A program made the translations under genes and the position numbers. The notes under the pieces were generated by a model. The model saw nothing but the letters and a program-made list of their open reading frames with translations. It was not told where the DNA came from and did not search any database. From the NCBI RefSeq assembly GCF_000143985.1, contig NC_014364.1, forward strand, positions 620,001 through 684,000: DNA of 64,000 nucleotides, written 5' to 3'. Origin of the DNA: Sediminispirochaeta smaragdinae DSM 11293. GTDB taxonomy: Bacteria; Spirochaetota; Spirochaetia; DSM-16054; Sediminispirochaetaceae. Below, piece after piece: positions 1 to 8,041 of the stretch; positions within the stretch are counted from its first letter, which is position 1; each line of letters begins with the position of its first letter.

Positions 1-154
1 CGATGGCTCCGGTTGCGACAGCCTCCTGGCCAATGTAGAGATGGCAGAAACCTCCGATCTTTCGCAGACCGTACATCTGAGCGGCCTTTTCCTCAAATCT
101 GCGAATAAGCAGCATCTTTTTATAGAGCGCTGTTTTTTGTTTTGTGTCTGTCAT
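1..154 (-). CDS. pdhA: Pyruvate dehydrogenase E1 component alpha subunit, N-terminal part
   Basis: Partial gene running off the left edge. The ATG at 152-154 (minus strand) follows AAGAGG at good spacing, and 51 codons are visible. The peptide includes [12 protein letters not shown] and [13 protein letters not shown], which are the opening conserved blocks of the thiamine-diphosphate E1 alpha subunit of 2-oxoacid dehydrogenase complexes; the pyruvate-type wording makes PDH likelier than branched-chain dehydrogenase. E1 alpha/beta decarboxylates pyruvate and passes the acetyl group to E2. The catalytic core lies outside the window. It starts 10 bp after the flavin-type gene upstream, so the two may be co-transcribed. 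Notable because this genome also has a pyruvate:ferredoxin oxidoreductase (25571-29131). Confidence 0.85.
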   Translation of the reverse strand, partial: MTDTKQKTALYKKMLLIRRFEEKAAQMYGLRKIGGFCHLYIGQEAVATGAI

Positions 155-163
155 AATGACCTC

Positions 164-604
164 TTAACTAAAATCGACGATTCTCGATTCTCCCGTCATG
201 GGCAGGAAGCTGCGCCCCCGCTCTATGATGGTCTCGACAACGACTAAGCTTCCTGCATCCGCGTTCAGCTTCCAGAAAACACCAAGTTTGCTACCGATCT
301 CTTCGAGGACTTCGGCTCGCATTGAGGCATTTTCGATCAGGTTTGCTTTCCCATCGGCATAGGCGATACGATCGAGTCCCCTGGTTTGAAACATCCACTG
401 AACCGAGGCGTTCGCCTCCAGCTGGCGTCTTTTGTCGAAGTCGAGTGAGGTAACCGCATAGATGGCGCCGGCGCGATCTTTCAAAATCGCCGGGGTCATC
501 CAGCGCATTCGCGGGCTTCCGTCCCGATCGACCGTTGCAAGGATAGCCGTTTTTGCATCCTCAAGGAGTGATTCGATCTCAATAAGAAACTGCGATTTTG
601 TCAT
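164..604 (-). CDS. Pyridoxamine 5'-phosphate oxidase-like FMN-binding split-barrel protein
   Basis: A 146-residue protein resembling the general-stress-protein-26 branch of the split beta-barrel flavin family. The N-terminal helix is followed by AKTAILATVDRDGSPRMRWM, the usual first strands of the barrel, and then by VTSLDFDKRRQLEANASVQ, the usual ligand-contacting segment. These proteins are cytoplasmic and bind FMN, F420 or haem; the substrate cannot be read from sequence. There is no signal peptide or membrane segment. It lies 10 bp upstream of pdhA on the same strand. The length is normal for the family. Confidence 0.75.
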   Translation of the reverse strand: MTKSQFLIEIESLLEDAKTAILATVDRDGSPRMRWMTPAILKDRAGAIYAVTSLDFDKRRQLEANASVQWMFQTRGLDRIAYADGKANLIENASMRAEVLEEIGSKLGVFWKLNADAGSLVVVETIIERGRSFLPMTGESRIVDFS

Positions 605-699
605 AGATGTTTCCTCCGTTGTTATTAATATGGTAAAACAAACAACAGAAGTGAAGGATTGTGAGTAAAAAAGTCGGAAAAGGAGTCGAAAGGAAAAGG

Positions 700-1098
700 T
701 TACTCCTCGTCTAAATTACGTTCGAGTTCCCGTATGGCATTCATATGATTCTGAAGATACTTTTTTATTAAAGGGGTTTTTATTTCCCGATATCGAAGCA
801 GCAGTTTCCGTTCGTCCTGACTGACCCGTAAGAATTCATCGCCAATTTCAGACGAATAGGCAGGTGGTGCTTCGGCGCCGCTTTCCGTATCAAGATGAAA
901 GAAACAGTCGATAGGCACGGCCAGAATCTCCGCTATACGTCCCAATTGAAAAGCCGAGATCGAAGATGCTCCGTTCTCATATTTCTGGATTTGTTGATAT
1001 GAAACGCCAACCTTCTCTCCGAGGCTCGCCTGACTGAGGCCGCAGGCTTTGCGATAGGAACGTATGTTGCGCCCAATCGTCGATTTATCGGGGACCAT
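700..1098 (-). CDS. XRE-family helix-turn-helix transcriptional regulator
   Basis: A 132-residue protein with an N-terminal Cro/C1-type HTH at about residues 8-62 (IGRNIRSYRKACGLSQASLG, then VSYQQIQKYENG). The C-terminal region (80-132) is charged and helical (DERKLLLRYREI), as in small XRE regulators where it serves for dimerisation. No sensor domain is visible. A short inverted repeat just upstream of the start could be its own operator. The direct target is unknown; the nqr operon starts 440 bp away in the opposite direction. Confident on the family, not on the role. Confidence 0.85.
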   Translation of the reverse strand: MVPDKSTIGRNIRSYRKACGLSQASLGEKVGVSYQQIQKYENGASSISAFQLGRIAEILAVPIDCFFHLDTESGAEAPPAYSSEIGDEFLRVSQDERKLLLRYREIKTPLIKKYLQNHMNAIRELERNLDEE

Positions 1099-1135
1099 AG
1101 GGTCATTATCCTTTCCTCGTGTACGGCATACAACA

Positions 1136-1146
1136 AACCTTTGGTT
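1136..1146. promoter_or_regulatory. Inverted repeat upstream of the XRE gene, possible operator
   Basis: AACC-TTT-GGTT is a perfect short inverted repeat, with partly matching flanks (ACAAC on one side, GTGT on the other). It lies 38 bp upstream of the XRE start codon. XRE regulators commonly bind such dyads at their own promoter. This is inferred from position and symmetry only. Confidence 0.3.
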
Positions 1147-1505
1147 GTGTCATAAATAAAACGATGCTACCATTATGTGTGTCTGTATTGCATCGCCCAG
1201 CCATCTTTTTTCTCTGCCGGGACCGTTTATATGCGGATATTTTGTTCGACGTCTGTCCCTTCCGCTCTGTTCCCGTTTCCCTTGCCGAACGGGCGCTCAT
1301 CATCTCTTCCCTTCGGTTTTGTGGTGAGGACTATCTGCTTGCGAGAAAAATTTCCACATTGATGTCCGTATTTTTCGCCTCTCCCTTGCCCGATTTTCTC
1401 TTTGCCTCTTCCGATACTAAGGGTGATGAAAAGCGCTTTTGTTACCACCCCTTTCCGATTTCAGCCGACGAAATCATTGCTTTCCTTTCAATAACCGCTT
1501 CCTAA
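1147..1505. other. Intergenic stretch between the XRE gene and the nqr operon
   Basis: About 360 bp with no convincing gene. One open frame crosses it on the plus strand, but it is Phe/Cys/Leu-rich, lacks a ribosome-binding site and resembles no family I know. No tRNA, riboswitch or repeat was recognised. It probably holds 5' regulatory sequence for the two divergent transcription units. Confidence 0.4.
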
Positions 1506-1534
1506 TTGACAACGGCGGTTTCGCGTTTGATACT
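1506..1534 (+). promoter_or_regulatory. Sigma-70-type promoter of the nqr operon
   Basis: A perfect -35 box TTGACA (1506-1511) is followed after 17 bp by GATACT (1529-1534). Transcription would start near 1541. This makes a start codon at 1506 impossible for the first gene, leaving ATG 1542 (nearly leaderless) or ATG 1572. Confidence 0.6.
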
Positions 1535-1541
1535 ATTTGAC

Positions 1542-2504
1542 ATGAGCAATAATGAAAAGCGAAAGCCATTCATGCAAAAACAGCCTCCGATGATCAGTGT
1601 CGTCCAGGCACTGATTCCGCTCTGCTTTGCAGCAGTCTATTTTTTCGGATGGCGTTTTCTCTTGGTGCTGGCTCTGGTAAACGGAGCAGGGATCCTTGCC
1701 GAATATCTGCTTGCCAGGGCTTATGGTATGAAGGTAACGAGCTCGATACTCGTTACCTCCTTTCTTTTCGCCCTTTCCCTGCCGCCGACCGTTCCCCTGT
1801 GGATTGCCGTTGTGGGAATCGTTTTTGGAGTCGTTTTTGGAAAGATGGTCTTTGGCGGATTCGGACGAAATATCTTTAACCCCGCTATCAGCGGCCGAGC
1901 TTTTATCTACATTAGTTTCGGTGTGCCAATGACCGGACGCTTTGTTCCTCCCGTCGGAGGAGCAGTCGGCGGTTTTGCTCATTGGCTTACCAAAACCGAT
2001 GCCCTTTCGAGCGCCACTCCCCTGGTAAGCCAGGCGGCCGGAACGAAGATTCCCTTGTCCAACCTTTTCTTCGGCAACGTTGCCGGAAGTTTCGGTGAGA
2101 CTTGTGCTCTTCTTATCATTCTCGGGGGAGTCTATATCGTCTGGAAAAAGGTGGCGAATTGGCGTCTGATTCTCTCTTCGATACTTGCCTTTCTTCTTCT
2201 TGAAGGCGCTCTTTACGTTTCCGGCGTTGCCGGAGCCATTGATCCTATATCCTCGCTTTTTTCCGGCAGCTTCCTGTTTGCCGCGGTCTTCATGATCACC
2301 GATCCCGTTTCTGCAAGCCAGACAACCAATACCGGTCGCTGGCTTTATGGGGCCATCTTCGGTCTTCTCACCGTGCTTATCCGGGTCTTTGCCGGCTGGC
2401 CCGAGGGGGTGACCTTTGCAATTCTCTTTGCGAACATGTTTGCTCCTCTCATCGACTATCTCCTCAAGGAACACAACAAGAGGGTGAAGGAGGCAAAGGC
2501 ATGA
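1542..2504 (+). CDS. nqrB: Na+-translocating NADH:quinone reductase subunit B (NqrB/RnfD family)
   Basis: Membrane subunit carrying covalent FMN (and, in NqrB, riboflavin). About ten hydrophobic segments are visible. The motif DALSSATPL matches the flavinylation site of NqrB/RnfD, where the Thr of the S-x-A-T motif carries FMN. GGFGRNIFNPAISGRAF is the conserved quinone/flavin-region block. At about 320 residues it is short for NqrB (about 410) and closer to RnfD (about 350), so the N-terminal extension typical of NqrB is missing. I name it nqrB because the operon ends with nqrF. Its stop overlaps the next start (ATGA-type coupling). Start: ATG 1542 is just downstream of the promoter; ATG 1572 is an alternative, and neither has a strong Shine-Dalgarno sequence. 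Confidence 0.85.
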   Translation: MSNNEKRKPFMQKQPPMISVVQALIPLCFAAVYFFGWRFLLVLALVNGAGILAEYLLARAYGMKVTSSILVTSFLFALSLPPTVPLWIAVVGIVFGVVFGKMVFGGFGRNIFNPAISGRAFIYISFGVPMTGRFVPPVGGAVGGFAHWLTKTDALSSATPLVSQAAGTKIPLSNLFFGNVAGSFGETCALLIILGGVYIVWKKVANWRLILSSILAFLLLEGALYVSGVAGAIDPISSLFSGSFLFAAVFMITDPVSASQTTNTGRWLYGAIFGLLTVLIRVFAGWPEGVTFAILFANMFAPLIDYLLKEHNKRVKEAKA

Positions 2505-3127
2505 AAAAAGAGGGAACCTTTGCCTTGCGAATCTATCCGGTACTTTTTATGGCCCTTTTGACAGTGCTTTTTATCACCGTCGTCAGCGGCATCTACCTTT
2601 CGACAAAAGATCTTGTAGAGATGAACGAAACCCTGAGCCGAAAAAAGGCGGTTCTCTATGCCGCAGGTATCGATTTCCCGGACGGAAATTCAGAGAAAAT
2701 TCAGGAGATCTATACAAATCGTGTTCGTGAGATCGGAACTATCGACGGTAGACCAGCCTATTTCGAGATCCTTACCGACGGCTCGGTAAGCGGCTATGCC
2801 GCCTACGTTTCCGGTGCAGGCCTCTGGGGACAGATCGTTGCCATTTTCGGTTTCGGAAAGGATCTGAAGCAGTTTACAGGAGTGGAATTCATCGAACAAA
2901 ACGAAACCCCGGGCCTTGGCGCGCGTATTACCGAGCCCTGGTTCAAGGAGCAGTTTCGGGGAAAATCCGGGCCCTTTACCCTTGTCGGTGAAGGGACTGC
3001 CACCGGACCTGGGCAACTTGATGCCATTACCGGAGCGACAAGAACCAGCACGGCCATCTTGAGAATTTCCAACAAAGCCCCGGAAGTGGCCGAAGAGGTC
3101 ATCGCTTCGAACGGAGGGGAGCATTAA
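2501..3127 (+). CDS. nqrC: Na+-translocating NADH:quinone reductase subunit C (NqrC/RnfG family)
   Basis: A 208-residue protein with one N-terminal transmembrane helix (residues 9-33) and an extracytoplasmic FMN-binding domain. The sequence DAITGATRTS contains the T-G-A-T flavinylation motif; Thr180 is the expected FMN-phosphoester residue, attached by ApbE. NETPGLGARI is the other hallmark of the FMN-bind domain. It passes electrons within the NQR/RNF complex. The start overlaps the nqrB stop by 4 bp, indicating translational coupling. Length is near RnfG/short NqrC. The ApbE transferase it needs is not in this window. Confidence 0.9.
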   Translation: MKKEGTFALRIYPVLFMALLTVLFITVVSGIYLSTKDLVEMNETLSRKKAVLYAAGIDFPDGNSEKIQEIYTNRVREIGTIDGRPAYFEILTDGSVSGYAAYVSGAGLWGQIVAIFGFGKDLKQFTGVEFIEQNETPGLGARITEPWFKEQFRGKSGPFTLVGEGTATGPGQLDAITGATRTSTAILRISNKAPEVAEEVIASNGGEH

Positions 3128-3128
3128 T

Positions 3129-3746
3129 ATGGTAAAAGGAAAACTAAAAAAAACATTCACCGACCCTCTCGGAAAGAACAATCCCGTATTTGCCCAGATT
3201 CTGGGTATCTGTTCGACCCTCGCGGTAACGAACAAGCTGGAAAATACCGTGGTTATGACCCTCGGGGTCGTTTTCACCACAACCCTTTCCAGTTTTGTGA
3301 TTTCGCTTATCCGGAAGTGGATACCTTCCAGGGTCAGGATGATGGCGGAGACCCTCATCATTGCAAGCTTTGTTATCATCGTTGATATTACCCTGCGAGC
3401 CTATATGCCTGATATTTGGAAGCAGCTTGGTCCCTACGTCGGGCTGATTATTACCAACTGTATCATCATGGGGAGGGCGGAAGCCTTTGCCTTGAACAAC
3501 TCTCCGGGGCTGAGCCTCATCGATGGTTTGGCTTCGGGGATCGGTTACTCATACGTTTTGATCATCGTTGCGATCTTTAGGGAGCTTCTGGGAACGGGGT
3601 CGCTTTGGGGGATCAAGATTCTCGGTTCATGGTGGACAAACTGGTCCATCATGATCATGCCACCCGGTGCCTTTTTCATGCTTGCGATCCTTATCTGGGT
3701 CGTAAAGGGGGCAATTATTCCCGAAAAAGAGGAGGCCAAAAAATGA
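3129..3746 (+). CDS. nqrD: Na+-translocating NADH:quinone reductase subunit D
   Basis: A 205-residue integral membrane protein with about six hydrophobic helices. The blocks AQILGICSTLAVTNKLENT, LIITNCIIMGRAEAFAL and IFRELLGTGSLWG are the NqrD/RnfE signature; the two half-membrane helices containing the conserved Cys (GICS, TNC) hold the intramembrane iron centre together with NqrE. It is closer to NqrD than to RnfE in these blocks. It begins 2 bp after nqrC and overlaps nqrE. Confidence 0.92.
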   Translation: MVKGKLKKTFTDPLGKNNPVFAQILGICSTLAVTNKLENTVVMTLGVVFTTTLSSFVISLIRKWIPSRVRMMAETLIIASFVIIVDITLRAYMPDIWKQLGPYVGLIITNCIIMGRAEAFALNNSPGLSLIDGLASGIGYSYVLIIVAIFRELLGTGSLWGIKILGSWWTNWSIMIMPPGAFFMLAILIWVVKGAIIPEKEEAKK

Positions 3747-4336
3747 GCGGTTCCCTGTATCCTGTGGCGATCCTCTTTGCAGCGATCTTCACCAACAACA
3801 TTCTCCTTACCAACTATCTCGGTATGTGCAGCTTCCTCTCGGTCTCCCGGGAGCTGAAGACCAGTGTGGGCCTAGGAGTCGCCGTTACTTTTGTAATGGC
3901 TAGCACCAGTGTTCTGAACTGGCTTGTGTACAATAAGATCCTGATTCCTCTTGAGTTGGAATATCTTCGCTTCATCGTCTTCATCATCGTGATTGCCGCA
4001 TTTGTTCAGATTGTCGAGATGGTGATCGAGCGCGTTTCCGAAACCCTCTACGCGGCCCTCGGTATTTTTCTTCCCCTGATTACCGTCAACTGTGCAATTC
4101 TCGGTGTCAGTCTTTTTATGGTAATCAGAGAGTACTCTTTTATCGAAAGCTTCACCTTTGGTTTGGGCAGTGGAATCGGCTGGTTTCTGGCGATTCTCGC
4201 CATGGCCGGCATCAGGCAGAAACTCAAAAAGGCACGAGTTCCGAAGGGGCTTGAGGGCCCCGGTATTACCCTGATCATCACCGGTATGATGGCAATGGCC
4301 TTTATGGGCTTCAGCGGTATGATCAATATCGGCTAA
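3743..4336 (+). CDS. nqrE: Na+-translocating NADH:quinone reductase subunit E
   Basis: A 197-residue, six-helix membrane protein. The N-terminal NNILLTNYLGMCSFLSVSR and the later TVNCAILGVSLFM carry the paired Cys residues that ligate the membrane iron centre at the NqrD/NqrE interface. The family is NqrE/RnfA. I chose ATG 3743, preceded by GAGGAGG, which overlaps the end of nqrD by 4 bp, rather than a longer frame beginning inside nqrD. Length matches NqrE (about 198). Confidence 0.92.
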   Translation: MSGSLYPVAILFAAIFTNNILLTNYLGMCSFLSVSRELKTSVGLGVAVTFVMASTSVLNWLVYNKILIPLELEYLRFIVFIIVIAAFVQIVEMVIERVSETLYAALGIFLPLITVNCAILGVSLFMVIREYSFIESFTFGLGSGIGWFLAILAMAGIRQKLKKARVPKGLEGPGITLIITGMMAMAFMGFSGMINIG

Positions 4337-4345
4337 GGAGGAAGC

Positions 4346-5449
4346 ATGTTACCCGCACTGATTACCAGCGTCGGAGCAATTACCGGAATTTCCGCATTTT
4401 TGGCTGTTCTGATGGTGATTGCCGATGCAACAATAGCCAACTATGGTGAGGTAAAAATCACCATAAACGATGAGAAGGAGTTTGTCGTAAAGGGAGGAAA
4501 ACCCCTCCTCGGTACCCTCATGGAGCAGGAAATTTTTATTCCGTCGGCCTGTGGAGGGCGTGGTTCCTGCGGTCTTTGTAAGGTGAAGGTGGAAAAGGGC
4601 GCAGGCCAATACCTGCCCACGGAGCTGCCCTGGATCAGCGAGGAAGAAAAGGCCGAGAATATCCGCCTTTCTTGCCAGCTTAAAGTCAAAGAAGATATGT
4701 CGATCCGGATTCCCGACGAACTTTTCAGCGTCAAGGAGTTCCAGGCAACGGTGGCGAAGATCCGTGACCTGACCCACGACATCAAAGAAGTGACCTTTGA
4801 CCTTAACGAGCCTTCGGAGATTTCCATCAGGGCCGGACAGTTCGTTCAGCTTCGGGTCCCCGAATATGAGCTTACCGACGAGCCTGTCTACCGGGCCTAT
4901 TCGGCGGCATCGGTACCCAGCGACAAGCGCCATGTAGAGCTTGAAATACGCTATGTGCCAAACGGTATCTGTACCACCTTTGTCCACAAGTATCTGAAGG
5001 AGGGAGATCCCGTGGTCTTCAACGGCCCCTATGGGGAGTTCTTCCTTCGCGACACCGAACGGGAGATCATTTGTATAGCCGGCGGGAGCGGTATGGCGCC
5101 GATCAAGTCGATCCTACTCGATATGGCTGAGAAAGGGAGCAATCGAAGGACCCGCTACTTCTTTGGGGCACGCTCCAAGCGCGATCTGTTTCTGCTCGAT
5201 GAGATGAAGGAACTGGAAGAGCGACTGCCGAATTTTCGTTTTATTCCCGCCCTCAGTGCCCCCGAACCGGAGGACAACTGGGATGGAGAGACCGGGCTCA
5301 TTACCGATGTGGTGGCCAAACACATGGAGAGCGGCGATAACACCGAAGCCTACCTTTGCGGAAGCCCCGGTATGATCGACGCATGCGTGAAGGTTCTTAC
5401 CGACAAAGGGGTGCCGGAAGCGTTGATCTACTACGATAAGTTCGGTTGA
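4346..5449 (+). CDS. nqrF: Na+-translocating NADH:quinone reductase subunit F (NADH-oxidising)
   Basis: Electron-input subunit: it oxidises NADH through FAD and passes electrons to a [2Fe-2S] centre. The N-terminal membrane anchor (residues 5-27) is followed by a plant-type ferredoxin domain with Cys69, Cys75, Cys78 and Cys110, which match the spacing of characterised NqrF. The FAD site is YRAYSAAS, the NAD site is AGGSGMAPIKSI, and the C-terminal CGSPGMID and YYDKFG are typical. At 367 residues it is about 40 shorter than classic NqrF. It belongs to NQR rather than RNF: RnfB and RnfC are absent. RBS AAGGAGGA precedes the ATG. Confidence 0.93.
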   Translation: MLPALITSVGAITGISAFLAVLMVIADATIANYGEVKITINDEKEFVVKGGKPLLGTLMEQEIFIPSACGGRGSCGLCKVKVEKGAGQYLPTELPWISEEEKAENIRLSCQLKVKEDMSIRIPDELFSVKEFQATVAKIRDLTHDIKEVTFDLNEPSEISIRAGQFVQLRVPEYELTDEPVYRAYSAASVPSDKRHVELEIRYVPNGICTTFVHKYLKEGDPVVFNGPYGEFFLRDTEREIICIAGGSGMAPIKSILLDMAEKGSNRRTRYFFGARSKRDLFLLDEMKELEERLPNFRFIPALSAPEPEDNWDGETGLITDVVAKHMESGDNTEAYLCGSPGMIDACVKVLTDKGVPEALIYYDKFG

Positions 5450-5463
5450 TCCGGGAGGAAGAT

Positions 5464-5952
5464 ATGAAACAGTCACCGCAGATGAAAGTGATCCAAGAGC
5501 AGATGAAACCGGGGGTGCTCACGCTCCAGGGCTTTCTCGGAAGCGATACCCGTTCCCTGTCTGAAATTCTTGATGCCGATGCAGCGGAGGTACGACGTCT
5601 GGGAACAACACATCAGGCAATTGCCGATCGCATGCGCTATTTCCGGAAGGAGGGTGAGGCGGGCCTCGGGGAGTTTACTACCGTCGACAGCTATTTCGAT
5701 GTCAAGGTGGAATCGGTTCGTGGGAAAATTCCCAGTCCCTTTGGAGGTCCGGGGCTGTATGCGAAAACCAATACAACCCTCCTTAACAAGCAGCTTAATA
5801 GATCGCTGGTCTTTACCGATATCAATATCCACCTGATAGGCGAGCACGGTTTTTACGAAGGCAAGGGGAGTCCCTTTCGTCTCGAACCGCGGGCCCTTGT
5901 TGAGATACTTGAAATTCCCCGGGAGGCCCAGCAGGTCGAAATCCCCCGCTGA
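5464..5952 (+). CDS. Uncharacterised protein at the end of the nqr operon
   Basis: A 162-residue soluble protein that I do not recognise. It has no signal peptide, membrane helix or cysteine cluster. Visible elements are an N-terminal MKQSPQMKVIQEQMKPG, a central acidic helix and a beta-rich C-terminal half (VFTDINIHLIGEHGFYEGKG). ATG 5464 has RBS GGGAGGA at ideal distance; an in-frame upstream start would lie inside nqrF. It starts 14 bp after nqrF, so it is almost certainly in the same transcript, and may be an assembly or accessory factor for the pump. That role is inference from position only. Confidence 0.6.
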   Translation: MKQSPQMKVIQEQMKPGVLTLQGFLGSDTRSLSEILDADAAEVRRLGTTHQAIADRMRYFRKEGEAGLGEFTTVDSYFDVKVESVRGKIPSPFGGPGLYAKTNTTLLNKQLNRSLVFTDINIHLIGEHGFYEGKGSPFRLEPRALVEILEIPREAQQVEIPR

Positions 5953-6026
5953 CCATCTGTCCCTTCAATCCCTCCGCATCCATGGTGTCGGAGGGAATTC
6001 CAACACCTTTTTCCTTTGCCTCGTTC

Positions 6027-6086
6027 TTGTTGCAGAAAAAGGTTGTTTTTTTTGCATTTTGCACATACACTAACGAGATGCAACAA
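6027..6086. promoter_or_regulatory. Spaced inverted repeat upstream of the WYL-type regulator
   Basis: TTGTTGCA (6027-6034) and its exact complement TGCAACAA (6079-6086) are separated by 44 bp, ending about 25 bp before the regulator's ATG. A third related half-site (GCAACG) follows. Between them is an AT-rich stretch with a weak promoter candidate (TTGTTT, 17 bp, TACACT). Possibly an autoregulatory operator pair; inferred from symmetry and position. Confidence 0.35.
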
Positions 6087-6111
6087 ATAGCAACGATAAG
6101 GGCATGAGGCA

Positions 6112-7101
6112 ATGGGAAAGAGTGAACGTTTGATGCAGCTTGAGCTGCTGCTGCTCAGCCATCCCGAGGGGATGCGCAGAGCTGAAATTGCCCGAAGGTT
6201 GGGAGTCCATCGTTCCACCGTCGGACGTTATGTGGATGAATTGAAGAAGAAAGTCGACCTCTGGGAAGACGAGTATGTTGTCGGTATTTCCAACGACGAG
6301 CCCATGAACATGATGAAGCTTTCGGTCTATGAAAGCCTTGCCTTCCACCTGTCGGCAGAACTGCTTGCAAACCATACGGAATATCACAACCCCCATATGT
6401 CGAGTGCCCTCCGGAAGCTCGCAGAAAACCTCCGCCGCAACGCTCCTTCCATGAGTGCCAGTATCGATTCAATGGCAGAGGCAATTGAGACCGGCTCAAA
6501 ATTGCAGAATCCCGATTATATTAAGGTCCTGGAGACCATGACCGATTCCTGGGTGTCCGGAAAGATCGTTCGCATCAAACATCTAAACGAGAAAACAGGG
6601 AAAGAAGAAGAGACAGAGTTTGCTCCCTACTTTATTGGATTTTACGATCAGAACGGTGCGCGAAGGCCCATCAGTGTGACGGGGCGTCTTCGCCATACCG
6701 CCGCCATTCAAACCATCGATATTCGGAAAATTCACAGCGCAGAAATTCTTGATGAGACCTATACCATTCCTGACAACCTAAAGCCTTTCGGCAAAAATGA
6801 GTTCAACTCTCCTATCGAATCCGAAGATCTCATTCCATTAAAGCTGAGAATTCGTGAGCGGTCGGTGCTGAATGTCTTCCATAATCTCTACGTTAATCGT
6901 TTAAAAGTACACGATCCGGAGTCGGACGGATGGATTATCTGCGACATCGAAGCCGAAAATTCCATCGAGCTTTTTCTCAAGCTTGTGCAGTGCGGCCCTT
7001 CGGTGGAAATTTTGGAACCCAGCTCGTATCGCCAGAAGTTTATCCGGGAAATTCAAAAGATAGCTTCTGTGTATCACCTGTCCGGAACTTCTTCTGTTTA
7101 A
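6112..7101 (+). CDS. WYL-type HTH transcriptional regulator
   Basis: A 329-residue protein with an N-terminal winged-helix HTH (residues 4-60: GMRRAEIARRLGVHRSTVGR) of the type found in DeoR/HTH_11-like WYL regulators. The middle (130-210) contains an Sm-like beta-barrel with RIKHLNEKTG and APYFIGFYDQNGARRPISV, resembling a degenerate WYL domain. The C-terminal domain (260-320, LFLKLVQCGPSVEILEPS) matches the WCX extension. WYL regulators sense nucleic-acid or small-molecule ligands; the ligand here is unknown. It stands alone after the nqr operon with its own upstream region. A transposon-type end (7112-7131) follows the stop codon. Confidence 0.7.
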   Translation: MGKSERLMQLELLLLSHPEGMRRAEIARRLGVHRSTVGRYVDELKKKVDLWEDEYVVGISNDEPMNMMKLSVYESLAFHLSAELLANHTEYHNPHMSSALRKLAENLRRNAPSMSASIDSMAEAIETGSKLQNPDYIKVLETMTDSWVSGKIVRIKHLNEKTGKEEETEFAPYFIGFYDQNGARRPISVTGRLRHTAAIQTIDIRKIHSAEILDETYTIPDNLKPFGKNEFNSPIESEDLIPLKLRIRERSVLNVFHNLYVNRLKVHDPESDGWIICDIEAENSIELFLKLVQCGPSVEILEPSSYRQKFIREIQKIASVYHLSGTSSV

Positions 7102-7111
7102 TTTTTTAATA

Positions 7112-7131
7112 GTGTTCGGAATCGTGGTGGT
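7112..7131 (+). repeat. Solo terminal repeat of the window's TA-flanked element family
   Basis: GTGTTCGGAATCGTGGTGGT preceded by TA (7110-7111), 10 bp after the stop codon of the WYL-type gene. It matches the ends of the complete copies at 23280, 37619 and 44445, and shares the internal CGTGGTG of the insertion sequence at 24262. No matching right end is seen nearby, so it is a remnant. Confidence 0.75.
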
Positions 7132-7213
7132 CAGGGATATATAATTTTTCCGGGAAGCTCTTGATCTTTTTTTGAGTCTAATTGATAATAGTTCTTGTTA
7201 TTGATTAGAGGGG

Positions 7214-8014
7214 GTGGAAATCGAGCTCAAAGCGTTTCTTGAAGATATCTATCGCCGGTATCACCGGCGGGCATTGATCGAGCCCGATCCCCTTCAAACG
7301 GTATACTATTTTTCGTCTGATGCGGATCGAGAACTGTTTGGCCTGATAGCGGCTGCATTTTCCGTCGGTAGGGTCGGTTCCATATTACGGGCACTTGAAG
7401 AGGTTCGTTGCCGACTGGCTAATCCCGTATCCCCCGCTGCTTCATTGCTGCATAGCACGGCGGAAGATGTAACAAGGGATTTTTCCGGCATGCGATACCG
7501 CTTTTTTTCAGGTGATTCGATTGCGTTGTTGATGATAGCTCTGTCGAATCTTCTGAAAACCTATGGATCGCTTCAAGCCGCTTTTATGTGCAACGATGAT
7601 GCCGGCCCGGACATTCATGGCCGTCTCGCCGGGTTTGTACGCATGTTGTACGACTCCGCCAGGGGCTATGATACCGGAGCACGACGGATCTTACCGAATC
7701 CGGATGCGGGAAGTGCCTGCAAGCGGCTTCATCTTTTTCTTCGTTGGATGATCCGGAAGGATGAGATTGATCCGGGGTGCTGGAGTGATCATTTTTCTCC
7801 TGCAAAACTGCTTGTGCCGCTTGATACCCATATGCTGCAGGTTTCCCGCCGCCTGGGGCTGACGATGCGAAAGGACGGGAGTCTTAGGACCGCCCGGGAG
7901 ATTACCGGAGCGTTCAGGGAGTTTGCGTATTCTGATCCTGTGCGTTATGATTTTAGTCTGACGAGAATCGGAATACGGGGAGAGCTAGTGCAATGGCCGG
8001 TCTTGACGGCTTAA
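7214..8014 (+). CDS. TIGR02757 family protein (DUF2400), DNA-glycosylase-like fold
   Basis: A 266-residue soluble protein of the TIGR02757 family, widespread in Bacteroidetes and spirochaetes and of unknown function, distantly related to HhH-type DNA glycosylases. Recognised from RYHRRALIEPDPLQTVYYF near the start, the central KRLHLFLRWMIRKDEIDPG and the later LLVPLDTHMLQVSRRLGL, which correspond to family blocks. The start is GTG 7214 after AGAGGGG. No membrane segment. It sits 28 bp upstream of rubrerythrin and might share a transcript, but no functional link is known. Confidence 0.8.
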   Translation: MEIELKAFLEDIYRRYHRRALIEPDPLQTVYYFSSDADRELFGLIAAAFSVGRVGSILRALEEVRCRLANPVSPAASLLHSTAEDVTRDFSGMRYRFFSGDSIALLMIALSNLLKTYGSLQAAFMCNDDAGPDIHGRLAGFVRMLYDSARGYDTGARRILPNPDAGSACKRLHLFLRWMIRKDEIDPGCWSDHFSPAKLLVPLDTHMLQVSRRLGLTMRKDGSLRTAREITGAFREFAYSDPVRYDFSLTRIGIRGELVQWPVLTA

Positions 8015-8041
8015 AATATTTTGTTGAAAGGGGAATAGAAA

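Noticed and set aside
1119-1505. Open frame of 128 codons on the plus strand before nqrB
   Set aside because: No ribosome site, biased Phe/Cys/Leu composition, no family resemblance, and it lies in the divergent regulatory region.
1533-2474. Long minus-strand open frame opposite nqrB
   Set aside because: Shadow of nqrB; the peptide is rich in Gly, Lys and Ser without any motif.
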